A stretch of 64,000 nt of DNA from Apus apus (lineage: Eukaryota > Chordata > Aves > Apodiformes > Apodidae), in NCBI RefSeq assembly GCF_020740795.1, contig NC_067305.1, positions 1,364,001 through 1,428,000 on the forward strand, read 5' to 3'. Made by a program: the position numbers and the translations under genes. The notes under the pieces were generated by a model. It saw nothing but the letters and a program-made list of their open reading frames with translations. It was not told the DNA's origin and did no database searches. This document shows positions 51,277-63,335 of the stretch, one piece after another; the first letter of the stretch is position 1; each line of letters begins with the position of its first letter.

Positions 51277-54200
51277 TAAGTATTGCACAAAGTGTCCAGC
51301 TTTCAACGAGTGTTGTTTTAAAGAATGGTAGTTCCTCTTTCAGAGTTTTAAGTTGCTCCTTTGACAGATGAGTAGAAGAAAAAGGGTTTGTGGAACAAGA
51401 GCACCACAAGAAACATGTCACACAGAACCTGTGTGCCACAGCCTGATGTCACCCTGCAGGTGTTGTTGGGTAGGAAACCTGAGCAGGATTTCTCCCTTGG
51501 GTAAAGGCTGTGTAAGGATAACTGCACCACTAGAGACTTGGCCTGGGCAACTGTCAGGTCTAGTGTTTCCCTTCCTTTGCCAGCAGGTAGAGAAATCCAA
51601 AAATGGGGAGAGTGGCAGTTTCATGGCAGTGTCTCCTTTTTTTTGTGTGAACCTCTACCGGTCCCAGACTTTATTTTCAAATCCCAGAGGCTGTTTCATG
51701 TTGCCTGCTCCTATCAACCCATCCCTACCTGACCTTCCATGTGTTCACAATCTTTTCTCCTCTTCTACAGTAGGATCTGTGTCTTGCACAGCCCCAAGAA
51801 ATCTGCATCAGCAGCTCTGCACGCTGATCTGCCCATCTCCATTCCCACCCTTCAGCACCCTAGGAGATGCTGGTGCTGATCCTCCTGGAACTGGCCCACT
51901 TGAAGCTGTATCTAAAAGCCTTGGCACGGGGAGCAGCCTCCCACTGGTTTTGAGCTCATGAGCAGTGAATACCAGTGGGATTTTTGCTATTGGTACATTC
52001 AGCCTTTCCTGCCAGTCCTGTTCAATCTTTTGAGAAGCACAATGAGCTGTGGAACCGTGGCTGTGACAGAGCAACCAACCACCTCCCACCCCCCAAAGTG
52101 TGCTTTCTGCTTCTCTACTTCAGTGTCTATTCCAGGTGTTTCCACCAATTTCTCACTGTTCTTTTCTCACTTCAACCAATACTTTTTTCTGTGTCCAAGG
52201 AGATATTCAGAAGCACTTGGGGGATTTCTCCCCAGCTAAAACTGCAGAGTATCAAGAAGTCCTCTTATGTGTCCTGTCACCTCTTAACCTCACCCCCCTG
52301 TACCATAGGAGTGGCTCTGCAATTGCTTTCGATCTCTTGTCATTTTCTTCTTCCCTTATTTCATATAAGATTAATTTTCAAACTAAATGGGAGTTGCTGG
52401 TTTATCCCAGCATTTGGATGGGGGCTCAAGCTTCCAGTGAATGACACCTTAAAGATGACTTAGTGTCAATAATTATTCCAAGCCTGCTGGGTGTTGCAGC
52501 CACAGCAGCACAGCTGTGAGCTCACTAGCTGTCACTTGTTTAAGTGACAAAGCCTCTTCTTGGAGGCTTTTTGGCATCACTGTCATCTGACTGCTTCCCT
52601 GTTTTTTCCATATCTCATTCTTTGATAAATACGAAGGAGAAGCAAGGATGTTGTTTCAGCAGTGGTATGAAAGCATCTCTCTTGGAAACATCTGATTCCA
52701 GCTTACTTTGATAGTTGCTCTGAAAAGAATTACCAGGCAATTTATGTGAGCACAGCACTGCTGCCTGAGCCAGGAAAAAAAGTCCTGCTGAACTATCAAG
52801 ACCTGATACCAGAAGAAGGTATGTTCTGCACCAGACAATGAACACGTGGCATAAATAGCTGAAGTCAAGAAAGGATTGTGTATGTATTCTTGGTGCTTTT
52901 GGTTCTAAAGAACAGCCCAAGCATCCTTCTAGTAAAGATCAAAAGGAAACTTCTGGAAGTGGAAGCTAAATTCTGACAAGTAATCTGCCAGCAGTTTTTC
53001 TACCCAGAAGGTACAAGCAGCTGGTTTTCATCCCATGTCATCCAGAATATCCTCATTTGAAGCTCTCTTGAACATACCTGGTTTGAGAGAGCTTTTAGCC
53101 TCTTAATCCTCAGTGAGTTTAGAAAAACCATGGATACTTTCTGCTTTTTCATCCTTTAATTTGATGAAATAGAGATGTTTCTTTCAGATGATACTTCTGT
53201 CTTAGCGTTTGCAAGATCTTTGTAAAACCAAAGGCCTCTCTTAAACCAGAAGCCTCTTCTATTATTCACGAGGTGAAGTAGGTAGAGAGTACTAGGAAGT
53301 CTTGGTTGCTGGATTAGGACATGGTGATTGGATTTGAAAGACCTGGATTTGATGGTCTTCTACTGGAGGTGTGCAACAGGGCATGCCTGAATGGGAATGC
53401 TTTGGGGTCCTTCAGGATAGGTTAGAAGCCTTGCAGGACACCCCTAGATACCTGCTTCTAAAGGATCAGGTACCATTCCTGATAAGAACATGTAGTTATG
53501 GACATGCTGCTATTGCACATCCACCCACATCTCCTGGGCAGATGTTGAAGACAATGGTGATGTCTCAGGGCGCAGGTTTTTGTGCCAGCGTTTCTGCAGG
53601 GGTCCAGCTGGCTGTTGTGAACCTGCAGTTTGGGCAACAGCATTTCCTTTTTACGCTTATTTGATCAGTCAGACAAGTTTGGTGACAAGATGAGAAGTTG
53701 ATCTGCCTGATTTAAAAAAGAAAGTGGAGAGAAGGCTGCTTCATCAATCTCCTTGTGGTCAGGGGAGGTGGCCTCAGATCTGGAGTCTGGGAATCTGGGA
53801 AGAGCAGTGATGCTGTTGTCAGGCTTCTTTTTTCCAAGGGACTTGTTTGCTTTGTGTCCCAAACTCAAACTGCTTTCACAGAACTTGTTTGTCTGTGACT
53901 CCTTAGCACTTGAGCAGCAACTGGCCTTTGCTTCTGGAGCTTTTTCTGGTGGTGAGTCCCCCCTGAGGTTCCACTCTGCTGACCCTGGGCCAGCTCAGCA
54001 GAAGGTGGCTACAAACCAGGCACCTTCTTGCCTCCGTTCCTGTGGCATGAAAAGGCTTTCAGTGCCAGGGCAGGATCAGACACCAGGACTTGGAATGTTA
54101 AGCCAATTACCTTTTCAGGAAATTTCACCAGCTGTTGAAATGTTTGCTGTTATTTTAGTTACTGCTTTGTCACCTCTAGCTCTAGTATCACTTTGGTTTA

Positions 54201-54510
54201 TCTTGGTATTTCTGTTGAAAGGGAAGCTCTACTGATCTTACTTGGCACTTACTCTTTTCTCCACTTGTTTCAAATACTACTTTTGTCTGGCACTCCAAGA
54301 AGGATCATCCCAGGCCAAGGCAAGGCTGCTAAACACACTTGTTATGGAGCTCCTTCCAGAATTGCACATGAGCAGCCTTGAGTCTTTGCAAGACCTGCTG
54401 AGTTTCACTCTAAAAACGAGACAATGCCTTGTTAGGAGCAAAACTGTCCTGATTGTGGTTGAAGACCACCTCCAAACTTCTCTGAAGATGTTCTGGGCTA
54501 TGGAAGTGTT

Positions 54511-54584
54511 GAATTAAAAAAGCTAAAAAAAAAAAAAGGGAAAAAAATGAAAAAATCAAGTTTTCTTAGTATGTAAAAAAAAAA
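54511..54584 (+). repeat. A-rich simple stretch in the 3' UTR
   Basis: Several A runs of 5-13 bases with an ATTAAA near the start (54513-54518). It could prime oligo-dT internally and mimic a poly(A) end in cDNA data, or be a weak genuine site. Confidence 0.7.
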
Positions 54585-55677
54585 GTTTTGTCAAAATTAA
54601 AACTCACTGAAGAATTTCTTCAGACTTGGTCTTTTCCAGTCTGTTGATTTATTAAGAAGTTTTTCTTCCTGCTCAGCAATGTATGTTTGCTTCCCAGATG
54701 TCCACTGTGAATGGAATTCAGCCTTGTGCAGAAAGATTAGCCACAAGTCCCACCACGACTTAAACCTTCTGATAACCATTTGCAGACAGGGACATTTCAC
54801 AGTAAACCCAGAAAAGGAAACTCTGCTGTTGCTGTGTATGAGCTGCAGAGGCAAATCCAATTCCTTCCAATGAGGAGATGGCAACATCAGAAAAGCTGTT
54901 AACATAAGTAGAATCAGCACAGCTTAGTGTGTTTGGTTCTCTTGTGTCTCCATTTTAGCCAGTGTCTGTGTGCTGAAGTGGTGAATTGCTGTTGTTCTTC
55001 AAGCTACGTCGTCATAAAGTTGGGTTTGCGTGAGATGCTGCTGAGCTGCACCCCCATGTAGGAGGGGAACCCAGCCAAAGCAGTTCATGTTGCCTCCTGT
55101 GTGCTGAGCTTGTGCCAACCCCTTCTGCTCTAGATCTGGAACTGAGAAGGCCTTGAGGATCCATCCTTTAGGTTGGAAGGAGAAGTCAGGAAACACCACT
55201 ATCCAGAGCAGCAGCCCCTAGTGCTGTGTCCACACACCTTTTCCTTCCCTTTGGTTGGTTGTTTTTTCAGTACAACTGGATCATGACAGCATGAAAACCA
55301 CTGAAACTCCAGAGATACACAAGTCACTAAAGTAGAAAAAATTTCTCACTGCAGTGAGTAGTAAGTAATTGGTCAGTTTATGATCACTTAGGTTTGTCCA
55401 AGGTGACCAAAGGGTGTCAGTACAGAGAGGACACCTATTTTTATAGGGCATTGAACATTTTAGTGGTGTTGTTTATACAAAGCAATTAAACATCTTTTGT
55501 AAAAAAATTTGCCTGGCTGCATTTATAGCAAGAATGTTCAGCAGTTAACACCAAAATGATGAAATAACTGTATAGATGACCCATTATTTTGGATGTGAAG
55601 TTTTGGAACTGAGTAGTCCCTAATGTCCTTAGACATTGATTATAATTTTATGTTGCTTTATTGTTCTGGGCAAGGTC

Positions 55678-55683
55678 AATAAA
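55678..55683 (+). terminator. Poly(A) signal AATAAA (intermediate)
   Basis: AATAAA in GGTCAATAAAGTAGAG, followed within 30-50 nt by a T-rich stretch (TTTATTTTTTTTTTCAG), a plausible cleavage context for a 5.7-kb 3' UTR form. Confidence 0.5.
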
Positions 55684-55844
55684 GTAGAGATTCTTCCAAT
55701 ATTTCAGAAGAGATTTATTTTTTTTTTCAGTATATTCTAAGCTGTAATAACTCAAGTTACTCTCTGGAGAGTTTATAGTTACATATGTGCTTTAAAAAAA
55801 ACCAAACAACCAATCTTGGTGATTATCCCCACACTTAAAAAAAT

Positions 55845-55850
55845 AATAAA
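55845..55850 (+). terminator. Poly(A) signal AATAAA (intermediate, weaker context)
   Basis: AATAAA in an A-rich run (AAAAAATAATAAACAGG). The downstream sequence has only modest GU content, so use is less likely than at 55678 or 57345. Confidence 0.35.
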
Positions 55851-57211
55851 CAGGTCTTACGAGGAAGTGTTTATTGAAAGTAGCTGCTCTGCTGGATCCA
55901 CCTGCAAAGCGTTAGGGTTTGTGGGAGGTTTTTTAAGACACAGCTTTTTGTGAAGGACTGATGGTTCAATCTGATCTCATGGCTCGATCACAGCAGTCAA
56001 ATATGGAGCAGTTTGCCCTGATCCTACCTCTGTCACAAGGTTACCATATTTTTTACTTCTCTGATGAGGAAATGTGTCCTTTGTAACACTCTCAGTGAAG
56101 CACCTTATTGTAACATTTCTACTTGTAGGCTTCTAAGAATAGCTTTAAAATGAAGGGACCAAATTCACATTTAGCATAAGAAAACACAGCTCCCTTTGAG
56201 CTCCCTTAGCAGAACTGCACTTGGTTTTTCTCATGAACTGAATTTGTCACCCGAGGTACTTGAATCTCTCTGTCTTTGGAAGCAGAAGAGCTGGTGCCGT
56301 AGGCGAGTTCCTCTGATCTAGCTCTGCCCTCCTCAGTGGCGGATTCTCAGCACAATAGAACCGATAAACACGAAGATCAAAAGGCTAGTGTTGATTTTTC
56401 TGTCTTTATTATAGCTGGTTGCTTTTCTACGTCCTCATTTTAAAAATGCAGAGTTGATAAAAGGGGAACAATTCCCTCCCTCCTGCCTGTAAGAGGCGGG
56501 ACCCGCACGTCCTGCAGCTTCTCCGGGGCCCAGTCGGCAGAGGTGAAACCTGCAGTTAATTTCTAGAAGTGTCTCCTGTTAGATTGATCAGGTACTGCCT
56601 TGTTTTTTGTGACTTGCTTTTTTTGGTAGTAGCCTTATGTAGTAAAACAAAACTTGGAGTGTTGCTTTCTCCTGCATGCTTTAAAAACCACTCGAAGCCT
56701 TTTACGGTCTCACAACACCCAGTGAGCGGATTTGACTTTCAGTCCTGTTACTGTTTTCTTCAGTCTTGCTTCAGTTACTTGTTATAATATCACACTTTGC
56801 AAAGGTTGAACTGGAAATATTTTTCTGTTGAGTGGGATTTTCAGCACTTACATTCTATTTGTTGATAATGATGGAAAAATCAGTGATAGTAGAACTGCCA
56901 CCTGGAACCTTGAGAAATTGCTTCTGTGTTCACGGTTTAGGATCTTTATTCTCATACTGTTGTTCCCTATTTTTAAGCATTTTTTGGGCAACTTTTCAGT
57001 GGGACAGCTGAACTTTTTCTCTTGGTCATTGAGAAGAAAATGACTTGAGACATTTGAAACATAAGTTGGGACAAACCTAATATTTGACCAGTAATTTTGG
57101 ATAATACTGTACTTTTAGTATTTTTCTTGATTTAATTTCCCTTAACTTATGTAATCTTTTGTTTATAAATTAATCTGTTTGTGGGACAGAAGGTTTTATC
57201 AATTGTTTTCC

Positions 57212-57225
57212 ATACTGTACAGTAT
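57212..57225 (+). promoter_or_regulatory. 14-bp palindrome with a miR-144-type seed match
   Basis: ATACTGTACAGTAT is a perfect 14-bp palindrome about 120 bp before the distal poly(A) signal. ATACTGTA (57212-57219) matches an 8-mer target of the miR-144 seed. It lies in AT-rich DNA that looks like a conserved 3' UTR end. Confidence 0.4.
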
Positions 57226-57344
57226 ATGGTTAAACATTTTGTATATTTAGTGTGTTTTTAAGTTATTGATTTGTTTTATATCAAATAATTTATTTTTCAG
57301 GTACCATTTTCATTTAAACTTTGTTTTTACATGGGTTTATTTTA

Positions 57345-57350
57345 AATAAA
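57345..57350 (+). terminator. ELAVL1: Distal poly(A) signal AATAAA of ELAVL1
   Basis: AATAAA in TTTTAAATAAAGTATGACAC, preceded by several TGTA motifs (CFIm-type, for example near 57240) and followed by TGTGTTATTTTG at about 57397, a GU/U-rich downstream element. This is the best-formed end-processing context in the region and the last one before CR1-bearing intergenic DNA. Confidence 0.65.
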
Positions 57351-57370
57351 GTATGACACTGCTTTCCAAA

Positions 57371-58220
57371 TGTCTAAAATGAAGTTGAATCCCATTGTGT
57401 TATTTTGAGACTGCTTATGTAAACGTAATTAAATTATTTTATAAATAACTGGAAGAATGTACCAAGTTCATACTTTGGTTGTACTTCAGTTCAAGTGCTT
57501 GGAAATTTTCTGCAATGATTTTGGAGCAATTTGAAAAATTGGAATTTTCATATTGAAAGACTTGAAAGATTTGTTGAATGAAACAGCAGCTTTGTAGAAT
57601 CCTGTGGATGGAACGATGAGCAATGTTTTCTAGATGGTATTTTCAAACTTAAATGAAAGGACACCTCGATATTTTACACTAGTGTTATTACTTAAATGAA
57701 ATGATCTGTCAGTAATGCACAGGAGTTTTGTACTTTTTGCCACGTGTTCTTTACTGTTCTTGTCAAGTACTTGTTTGGAACATCCTCATGATGTCTTTAA
57801 AAGATCCATGGTGAAGGGTGATGTACTTCAAAATAGAATCAGGCCTTTAATTAATTGTTCATATTTTGTCTTTTTTTTTTCCCTGCAGGAATTGGATTAT
57901 TATTGTGCAATTTGGAATTTGACATGTTTTTCAGAAGAATCTGAACTGTGTTGATGAATAGGTTAATTGAGCCCACCCAGTAAAGATCTTGTTACTGGTC
58001 TTATTAGAAAGATGGAATGAAAAGGCAGCATGTGATTTCCATTTGATTTTTCAGGGGAAAAAAAAAGTTGTTTTCTGCATCTTAGGGTGTTCATCCTGAT
58101 GAAACCAAAGCCCAGCTACACTATTGATCAGAAATGTGTATTGAGAGGTTTGAAGAGAGCTCTTGAGAACGAGGAATCTGTGAGGCCCTGGAGCAGGCAG
58201 AGCACTGGGGCTGCTCTCCT
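57371..58220. other. Intergenic DNA after ELAVL1, nothing recognised
   Basis: About 850 bp of AT-rich DNA. A good acceptor-like TTTTTTTCCCTGCAG ends near 57889, but no coding exon follows. Confidence 0.5.
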
Positions 58221-58745
58221 GCAGTCACAGCATGTCAGGGGTTGGAAGGGACCTCTAAAGATCATCCAGTCCAACCCCCCTGCCAGAGCAGAACCAAAAA
58301 AAACTAGGGCACATCCCTCAGAAGGGCATCCAGACAGGTCTGGAAAGTCTCCAGAGAAGGAGACTCCACAGCCTCTCTGGGCAGCCTGTCCCAGGGCTCT
58401 GTCTCCCTCACAGCAAAGAAGTTCTTCCTCAGGTTGAGCTGGAACTTCCTGGGCTCCAGTTTGAATCCATTGCCCCTTGTCCTGTCCCAGGGCACAAGTG
58501 ACAAGAGCTTGTCCTGCCTTCTTGCTGCCCTCATGGATTGATAGACATTCATGAGATGCCCCCTCAGGCTTCTCCTCTCCAGACTGAACAGCCCCAGGTC
58601 TCTCAGCCTTTCCTCATCAGGCAGGTGTTCCAGTCCCTTCATCATCCTCATGGCCTCCCTTGGCCTCTCCCCAGTAGATCCCTGTCCCTCTGGAACTGGG
58701 GAGCCCAGAACTGGATACAGTACTCCAAGTGAGGAGGAGAACATT
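58221..58745 (-). mobile_element. CR1 LINE 3' end
   Basis: Reversed copy of about 525 bp: AGTCACAGCATGTCAGGGGT, GATCATCCAGTCCAACCCCC, an A run (CCAAAAAAAACTAGGG) not present in its sister, then the ORF2 end through TCAGGCAGGTGTTCCAGTCC and GGAACTGGGGAGCCCAGAAC. On its minus strand it keeps an open run through [20 protein letters not shown]. It is highly similar to 18088-18532. Confidence 0.93.
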
Positions 58746-58965
58746 CCTTGGACCTCCTGGACATACTCCTCCTCATGCAGTCACAGCCCTGAGGCCGGGC
58801 AGGCACCCTGGGGAAGGTTGTGTAAGTGACCTTTTGAAGAAATGCTCCTGAAACCATGTCCAGCTGCTGGCTCTGAACAGGCTGTGCTCAAGCACTGCTC
58901 CCTTTTTCACCAACATCTCTGTTGGATTGAAGTCAGCTCCTACTGAGATCCAGCAGGTCACCATG

Positions 58966-59150
58966 AGGTCAGTCAAACATTGGAATCCCAAGGGAAGTGA
59001 TAGGTTCCCCAACGCTGGACAGTTTGAAGTCTCAACTTGACAGGGTGCTGAGCTACCTCTTATCAACTGCAGTAGTACCTAGAAATGTTGCACCAGATGA
59101 TCCTTGAGGTCCTTTCCAACCTGGCATTCCCCAGTTCTATGATTCTTTGC
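58966..59150 (+). mobile_element. CR1 LINE 3' end, divergent
   Basis: A plus-oriented tail: GGAATCCCAAGGGAAGTGAT, GACAGTTTGAAGTCTCAACT, then GATGATCCTTGAGGTCCTTT, CCAACCTGGCATTCC and CTATGATTCT. It is a different, probably older subfamily than the copy just to its left. Confidence 0.8.
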
Positions 59151-62100
59151 CGTGTTCTTCAGGCACAGAAATGATCCATCTCAGAGCTGGGCTGATCATC
59201 ACACATCACACCTTTGAGGTGTTGGCCCTGATTAGTCTTTTATCTTTGTGATTTACCTGTGAAAAGGGATGAAAAATAAGACACAAATAGTGTCTCATGT
59301 ACGATAAGATGTAACGGGCAGTGATGCTGTGTCAGCTCAGGCATCTCAAGGCAGTGGAAAACCAGCTTTCCAGCTGTTTTTTTCATGCTGTGGGAATTGC
59401 TCAGTTCAGCACTGTTCACCAAGTTGGAATTATTCTTCGTGCTAAACTAGCAAAGAGCAGAAATGAGCATTTTCTGGCTGCCCATGTAACAACCTGTAAC
59501 TGAATGTGCAGCATCCCCTGGAGTCAGGAATGTTCCGTCACCAGGGCAGAGTTTTAGGCCTTTCCTGGGTTGTCCTTTGGATGAAGCTGAGGCAGCTTCT
59601 ATGTTCTTACTTCAACCTAGTGTTTTGCTTTGCACAGGTTCATTCTGACCATTCTATTTTCCAGGTTTTTCTTTTATGAAAAACCATGAGGGAAGCTTGA
59701 ATAGGGGGCCATGTGAGGCCTGGGCCCCTCTCAGAAATGGTGGGGTTTTTTCAAAAGCAAACCAAAAAATGTAGTGTAGACCCATTAACCCCCAAGTGGA
59801 GATTCTGTTTTTGCAGAATTCCTGCTAGACTCCCTGGATTTAGACTCTTCCCCCACTTGCTTTGCTGTGGGAACTGTTGGGGTGTCCTGCTGATAAATTT
59901 TACCCCCTTCATTTCTGAAATATTATTGAGGAAAAAAAGCAGTGTAGAACTGCACTGATTTCCATCTTGCTGATATGTCAGGAAACAAGGTGGAAAACAT
60001 TTCATCCTGTCTTCATATTTTTTTCCTCTCCTATGATTAAAAAAAAAGAAACATGGAAAAACATTAGTATAAGGAATGATCTCCTGGGTCCTATTAATGC
60101 CTTTTGCTCAGGATTGGGCTCCAACAGTGGCAGCAAGAAGCTATTTAAGGAGAGCATGTTGATCTTGGCCACCAGCCCCTCTTCATTCCCCTCCTGCTTC
60201 CCCAGCACTTTTTAGTAGGTGGGTGTCAGAGGGGCCCTGCCCACTCCCATAATTTCTCCTCTCCTTTTGCCACTTGATTTTTTTTTTAAGCTACTTTTCC
60301 ATCAACCATCTTCTGCTTTCATCACTTGCTGACAGCAGGAGCTGGAAGGAAAAGGAACATTCAGGGTAACTTCGATGCGTGTCACCCGTGTCGTTGGCTG
60401 AAGGTGAATAAATAGCAACATTTCACTCTTTGCACTGTGACATTCTTCATTTTTCTTTCATTTTTTAAAGTTTTTGTGTACAGAAGCAGTGAATTTCGCA
60501 AAATGGGAATCTGAGTCTGGTTTGTCAGAGCGTAACTTCTACTAACATATCATTGGCAGATGTTTTTTCTTTGCAACAAAATGCATTTGAACAAAATCAC
60601 TGTTAAAATACAGATTTTTTTTTCATTTGTTTGAATTTTGAATATAGTATATAATGCTTTCAATGTTGAACTTTCAAAATTGATTGACTTTTCTCTGTAG
60701 AGCTGGAGCTCTTTATTAAAGAGCCTGTTCTTAACATAGACTTGAACTTACAAGGAACTTCACTGAGTTGAATAAAAATGAGTTTGGGGCATCCTGTATT
60801 CATTGAGTAGGTATCAGTGGGCCTCATCAACTTATTTTAACTGACATTGTTTGACTGTGTTGGAACAGATTCTGCCCCCAAGTCCAGCCTGTGCATGAAA
60901 GATCATAAAGGAGAAATGGTTTGGCTTGGGAACAGTGTTGAGGCAGTGTGAACAGTGCTGAGCTGCTTCCTTCTCGTAGACTTCAGTAGGCTCCAGCTCA
61001 GCTCTGCTGGAAGGAGGTTGCATTCCCACTTTCAGGATTTCCAGGCTGTTCTGCAGCCTCTGAACAGCTGTGGTGAGTAACCTCATGTGCTTCTCTGCAC
61101 TCCTGGCACCAGTGCTTTGGGTCTTGGTCAAACCAGACTTGCAAAAAAGTGGGATGAAACATTTTTGTGACCATTCCTCCTACTTCACCTTTCTCTCCCA
61201 GATTGTTCCTTCTGCTTTGCATCTTCCAAGTGATACAGTCTCCCATCTGCATTTTTATGTGTATCTACAGTGTCTGTTTTGAAATGTCTGTATCCTGTGG
61301 TTGTAAATAGGTTGTTTGGTTGTTTAAAGTGCATATATGTATCTAGTAATTATATGTATTAGCATTGTTTGTCTGCTGTATATGCACGTAGATGCTACTC
61401 CACGTGCCTACACAGTGTGGAAGTCATTAGTACAAAGATGTACATCTTAAAAATGAAAGTTGATATAAAACTTCATTGGTAACAGCAGTTCAGTGATGTT
61501 ATGAGCAAGCTACTGGAGTTTAAGAATATTCATCTCCAGCTGGGTAAAAATTGAACATCCATTTTTATAAAGTTTCTCATGAAAATAACTCTAGAAACAG
61601 CCACATTTATATATTGTATCTTCGTGTTTCTCATCAGTGCTCCTGCAATGCTCAATCCTGCTGCTTTTCAGGGAGCACCTCCCATTCATGTCTCCCATGA
61701 GACAAAATGTTGTCACTTCTTTGGGAGTCAGTGACTTCTGAAATAATTTCCATTTTAAGCCACCTTTACTATGTTTACTTCCCCTTTCTGTTTTTACCGT
61801 GTTTCATGGGTAATGTTTCAATCCTTTCTTACTGCAGGAATGGAGGAAGGAAGACAATTCAGCATCGAGAAGGACTGTGGTTCTAGTGACCTGGCAGTGA
61901 GTGGCCTTGCCATGGCACACAGTGTGACTGCCGGGGCACCGCCGCGCCCTGCTCCCACCACCCTCCTGGATTCCAGGATAGACCTCCTGGCTGCTCCTGC
62001 TGCTTAGGCTAAACACATTGAAGCCTTATTTAAGTGTCTTAAGTGCTGCTTTTCTGAACGAGGCAAAGTCAAGGTCTGGGTGTGACACACTTCGGTGTCT

Positions 62101-62716
62101 TTGCCTTGCTCAGTGGCTCCGCCGGCTCACACCGACTCGCTCCAGTTGTTTTATTCCTGGCAGTGGCTTCTCCAGTGCTGTGAGAGTTCCTAAGGGAACG
62201 TTCTGGCTGGCCTGATTTGCATCTTAATTTGCTTAAACACAGTGATTCTCAAAGGCAGCACAAGGGCTGCAGTGCAAGATGGAAGCTTGTGTTGAAGCTG
62301 GTCTGGGTGTAGAGCACGATGGGCTGGGCAGGGCTGAGCCTCCCGTGCTGCTGGTGGCCTTGGTGGAGGAATGTTTGCCCTGAATTTGGCCTCTCCACCC
62401 TCATATCACAAATAGTGACGTTACAGAAGAACAGCTCTGATACCCACTGCGTGGAATCTGATTCCCCGGTTCCTTTGTCCGTGTGTGTCTGGGTTTGGCT
62501 GAGGGAATAATGCAAACTGGCCTTAGCCAAGAGGGAACGAAAAGAGAAAGGACAGTTTTTGTTGGATTGGTGACATGAAGGCAGCCTGATGTGATTTGTG
62601 AAACGTTCCTTCTGCAGAGGGTAACTTGGTGACAGCCTGGGAGCTGTGGGGTGTTAAAGGCAGCAAGGGGAGGGTTTCTGGACAGGGGGGTTGCAGGGGG
62701 GCTGAGGTGAGGAGGG
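59151..62716. other. Intergenic, no gene recognised
   Basis: About 3.6 kb. There is an AATAAA at 60407-60412 with TGAAGGTGAATAAATAG context, which might end an unknown transcript. A short frame bounded by CTTTCTTACTGCAG (ending 61837) and a GTGAGT donor (61897) could be a 59-bp exon but has no recognised family. The 61.9-62.4 kb part is GC-richer without being a CpG island. Confidence 0.45.
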
Positions 62717-62818
62717 GTTCCAATGGGAAATCCCAGCTCCATGGGGAGATACTCCAGTGGGAGAGTCCAGCTCCACAGGGAGATGTTCCAATAAGAGAGC
62801 CCAGCTCCATGGGGAGGC
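62717..62818. repeat. 34-bp tandem repeat, three copies
   Basis: Three adjacent 34-bp units at 62717-62750, 62751-62784 and 62785-62818. Each contains TCCAATGGGA-like sequence then CCAGCTCCATGGGGAGAT, with a few substitutions per copy. They create proline/glycine-rich and GAGISHW-type chance peptides in all frames. No function is known. Confidence 0.9.
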
Positions 62819-63094
62819 ACAGGAACATCTAATCTTCAGCAGACTTCTTGTTACACAAACCAAAGGAGCAGGAGAGGTGTGACAACCTTGTATGAACAAG
62901 GATGAAATGTTTGGGCTCAGAAGTGTTTTAGTCTTTTGCAGTGTCTGTGCCAGAGTGGGGTCTCCTGCTGGCCAGTGCTGCTGCTGGAGCTGCTGTCAGT
63001 GAAACCTGTCCCATCTCCTGCTCCTTCTTGGAGCCACCTGAGTGAGAAATTCCTTACAATGGCTGCATTTTCACACTGTTTGCACTCATAAATT
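62819..63094. other. Spacer, nothing recognised
   Basis: About 280 bp between the 34-bp array and the last CR1 copy. No gene or site is apparent. Confidence 0.5.
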
Positions 63095-63335
63095 TTGGGA
63101 CAATGGGCAAAAGCTGGAACATTGGAAGTTCCACTTAAATATGAGGAAAAAATTCTTTACTGTGGGGGTGACAGAGCCCTAGGACAGGCTGCCCAGGGAG
63201 GGTGTAGTCTTCCCTGGAGATATTCCAAACCCACCTGGATGCAGCCCTGTGGAATGTGCTCCAGGGGATCCTGCTTTAGTGGGGGAGTTGGACTGGATGA
63301 TCTCTAGAGGTCCCAATTCTGTGCTATCTCTGTAA
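63095..63335 (+). mobile_element. CR1 LINE 3' end
   Basis: About 240 bp of plus-oriented CR1: GGAAGTTCCACTTAAATATG, AAAATTCTTTACTGTGGGGG, GACAGGCTGCCCAGGGAGGG, then GGACTGGATGATCTCTAGAG, GTCCCAATTC and TGTGCTATCTCTG. It is close to the tail of 31508-32266. Confidence 0.92.

Larger units (their letters stand above)
49945..57370 (+). other. ELAVL1: ELAVL1 3' UTR (long form)
   Basis: About 7.4 kb from the stop to the most distal strong poly(A) signal. U-rich stretches at 49956-49981 and 51140-51276 and scattered AUUUA motifs are the kind of sites HuR itself binds, and HuR is known to regulate its own mRNA and to use alternative polyadenylation. The section 50000-50250 looks like conserved ELAVL1 3' UTR. 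Intermediate signals at 55678 and 55845 would give shorter forms. Open frames inside (51368-51961, 53753-54235) are not convincing genes. The true end needs transcript data. Confidence 0.7.

Noticed and set aside
51368..51961. 197-codon frame in the ELAVL1 3' UTR
   Set aside because: Irregular composition, no domain, no Kozak or promoter support, and located within a continuous 3' UTR.
53753..54235. 160-codon frame ending in a hydrophobic segment
   Set aside because: Chance frame in the 3' UTR; the hydrophobic end reflects T-rich DNA.
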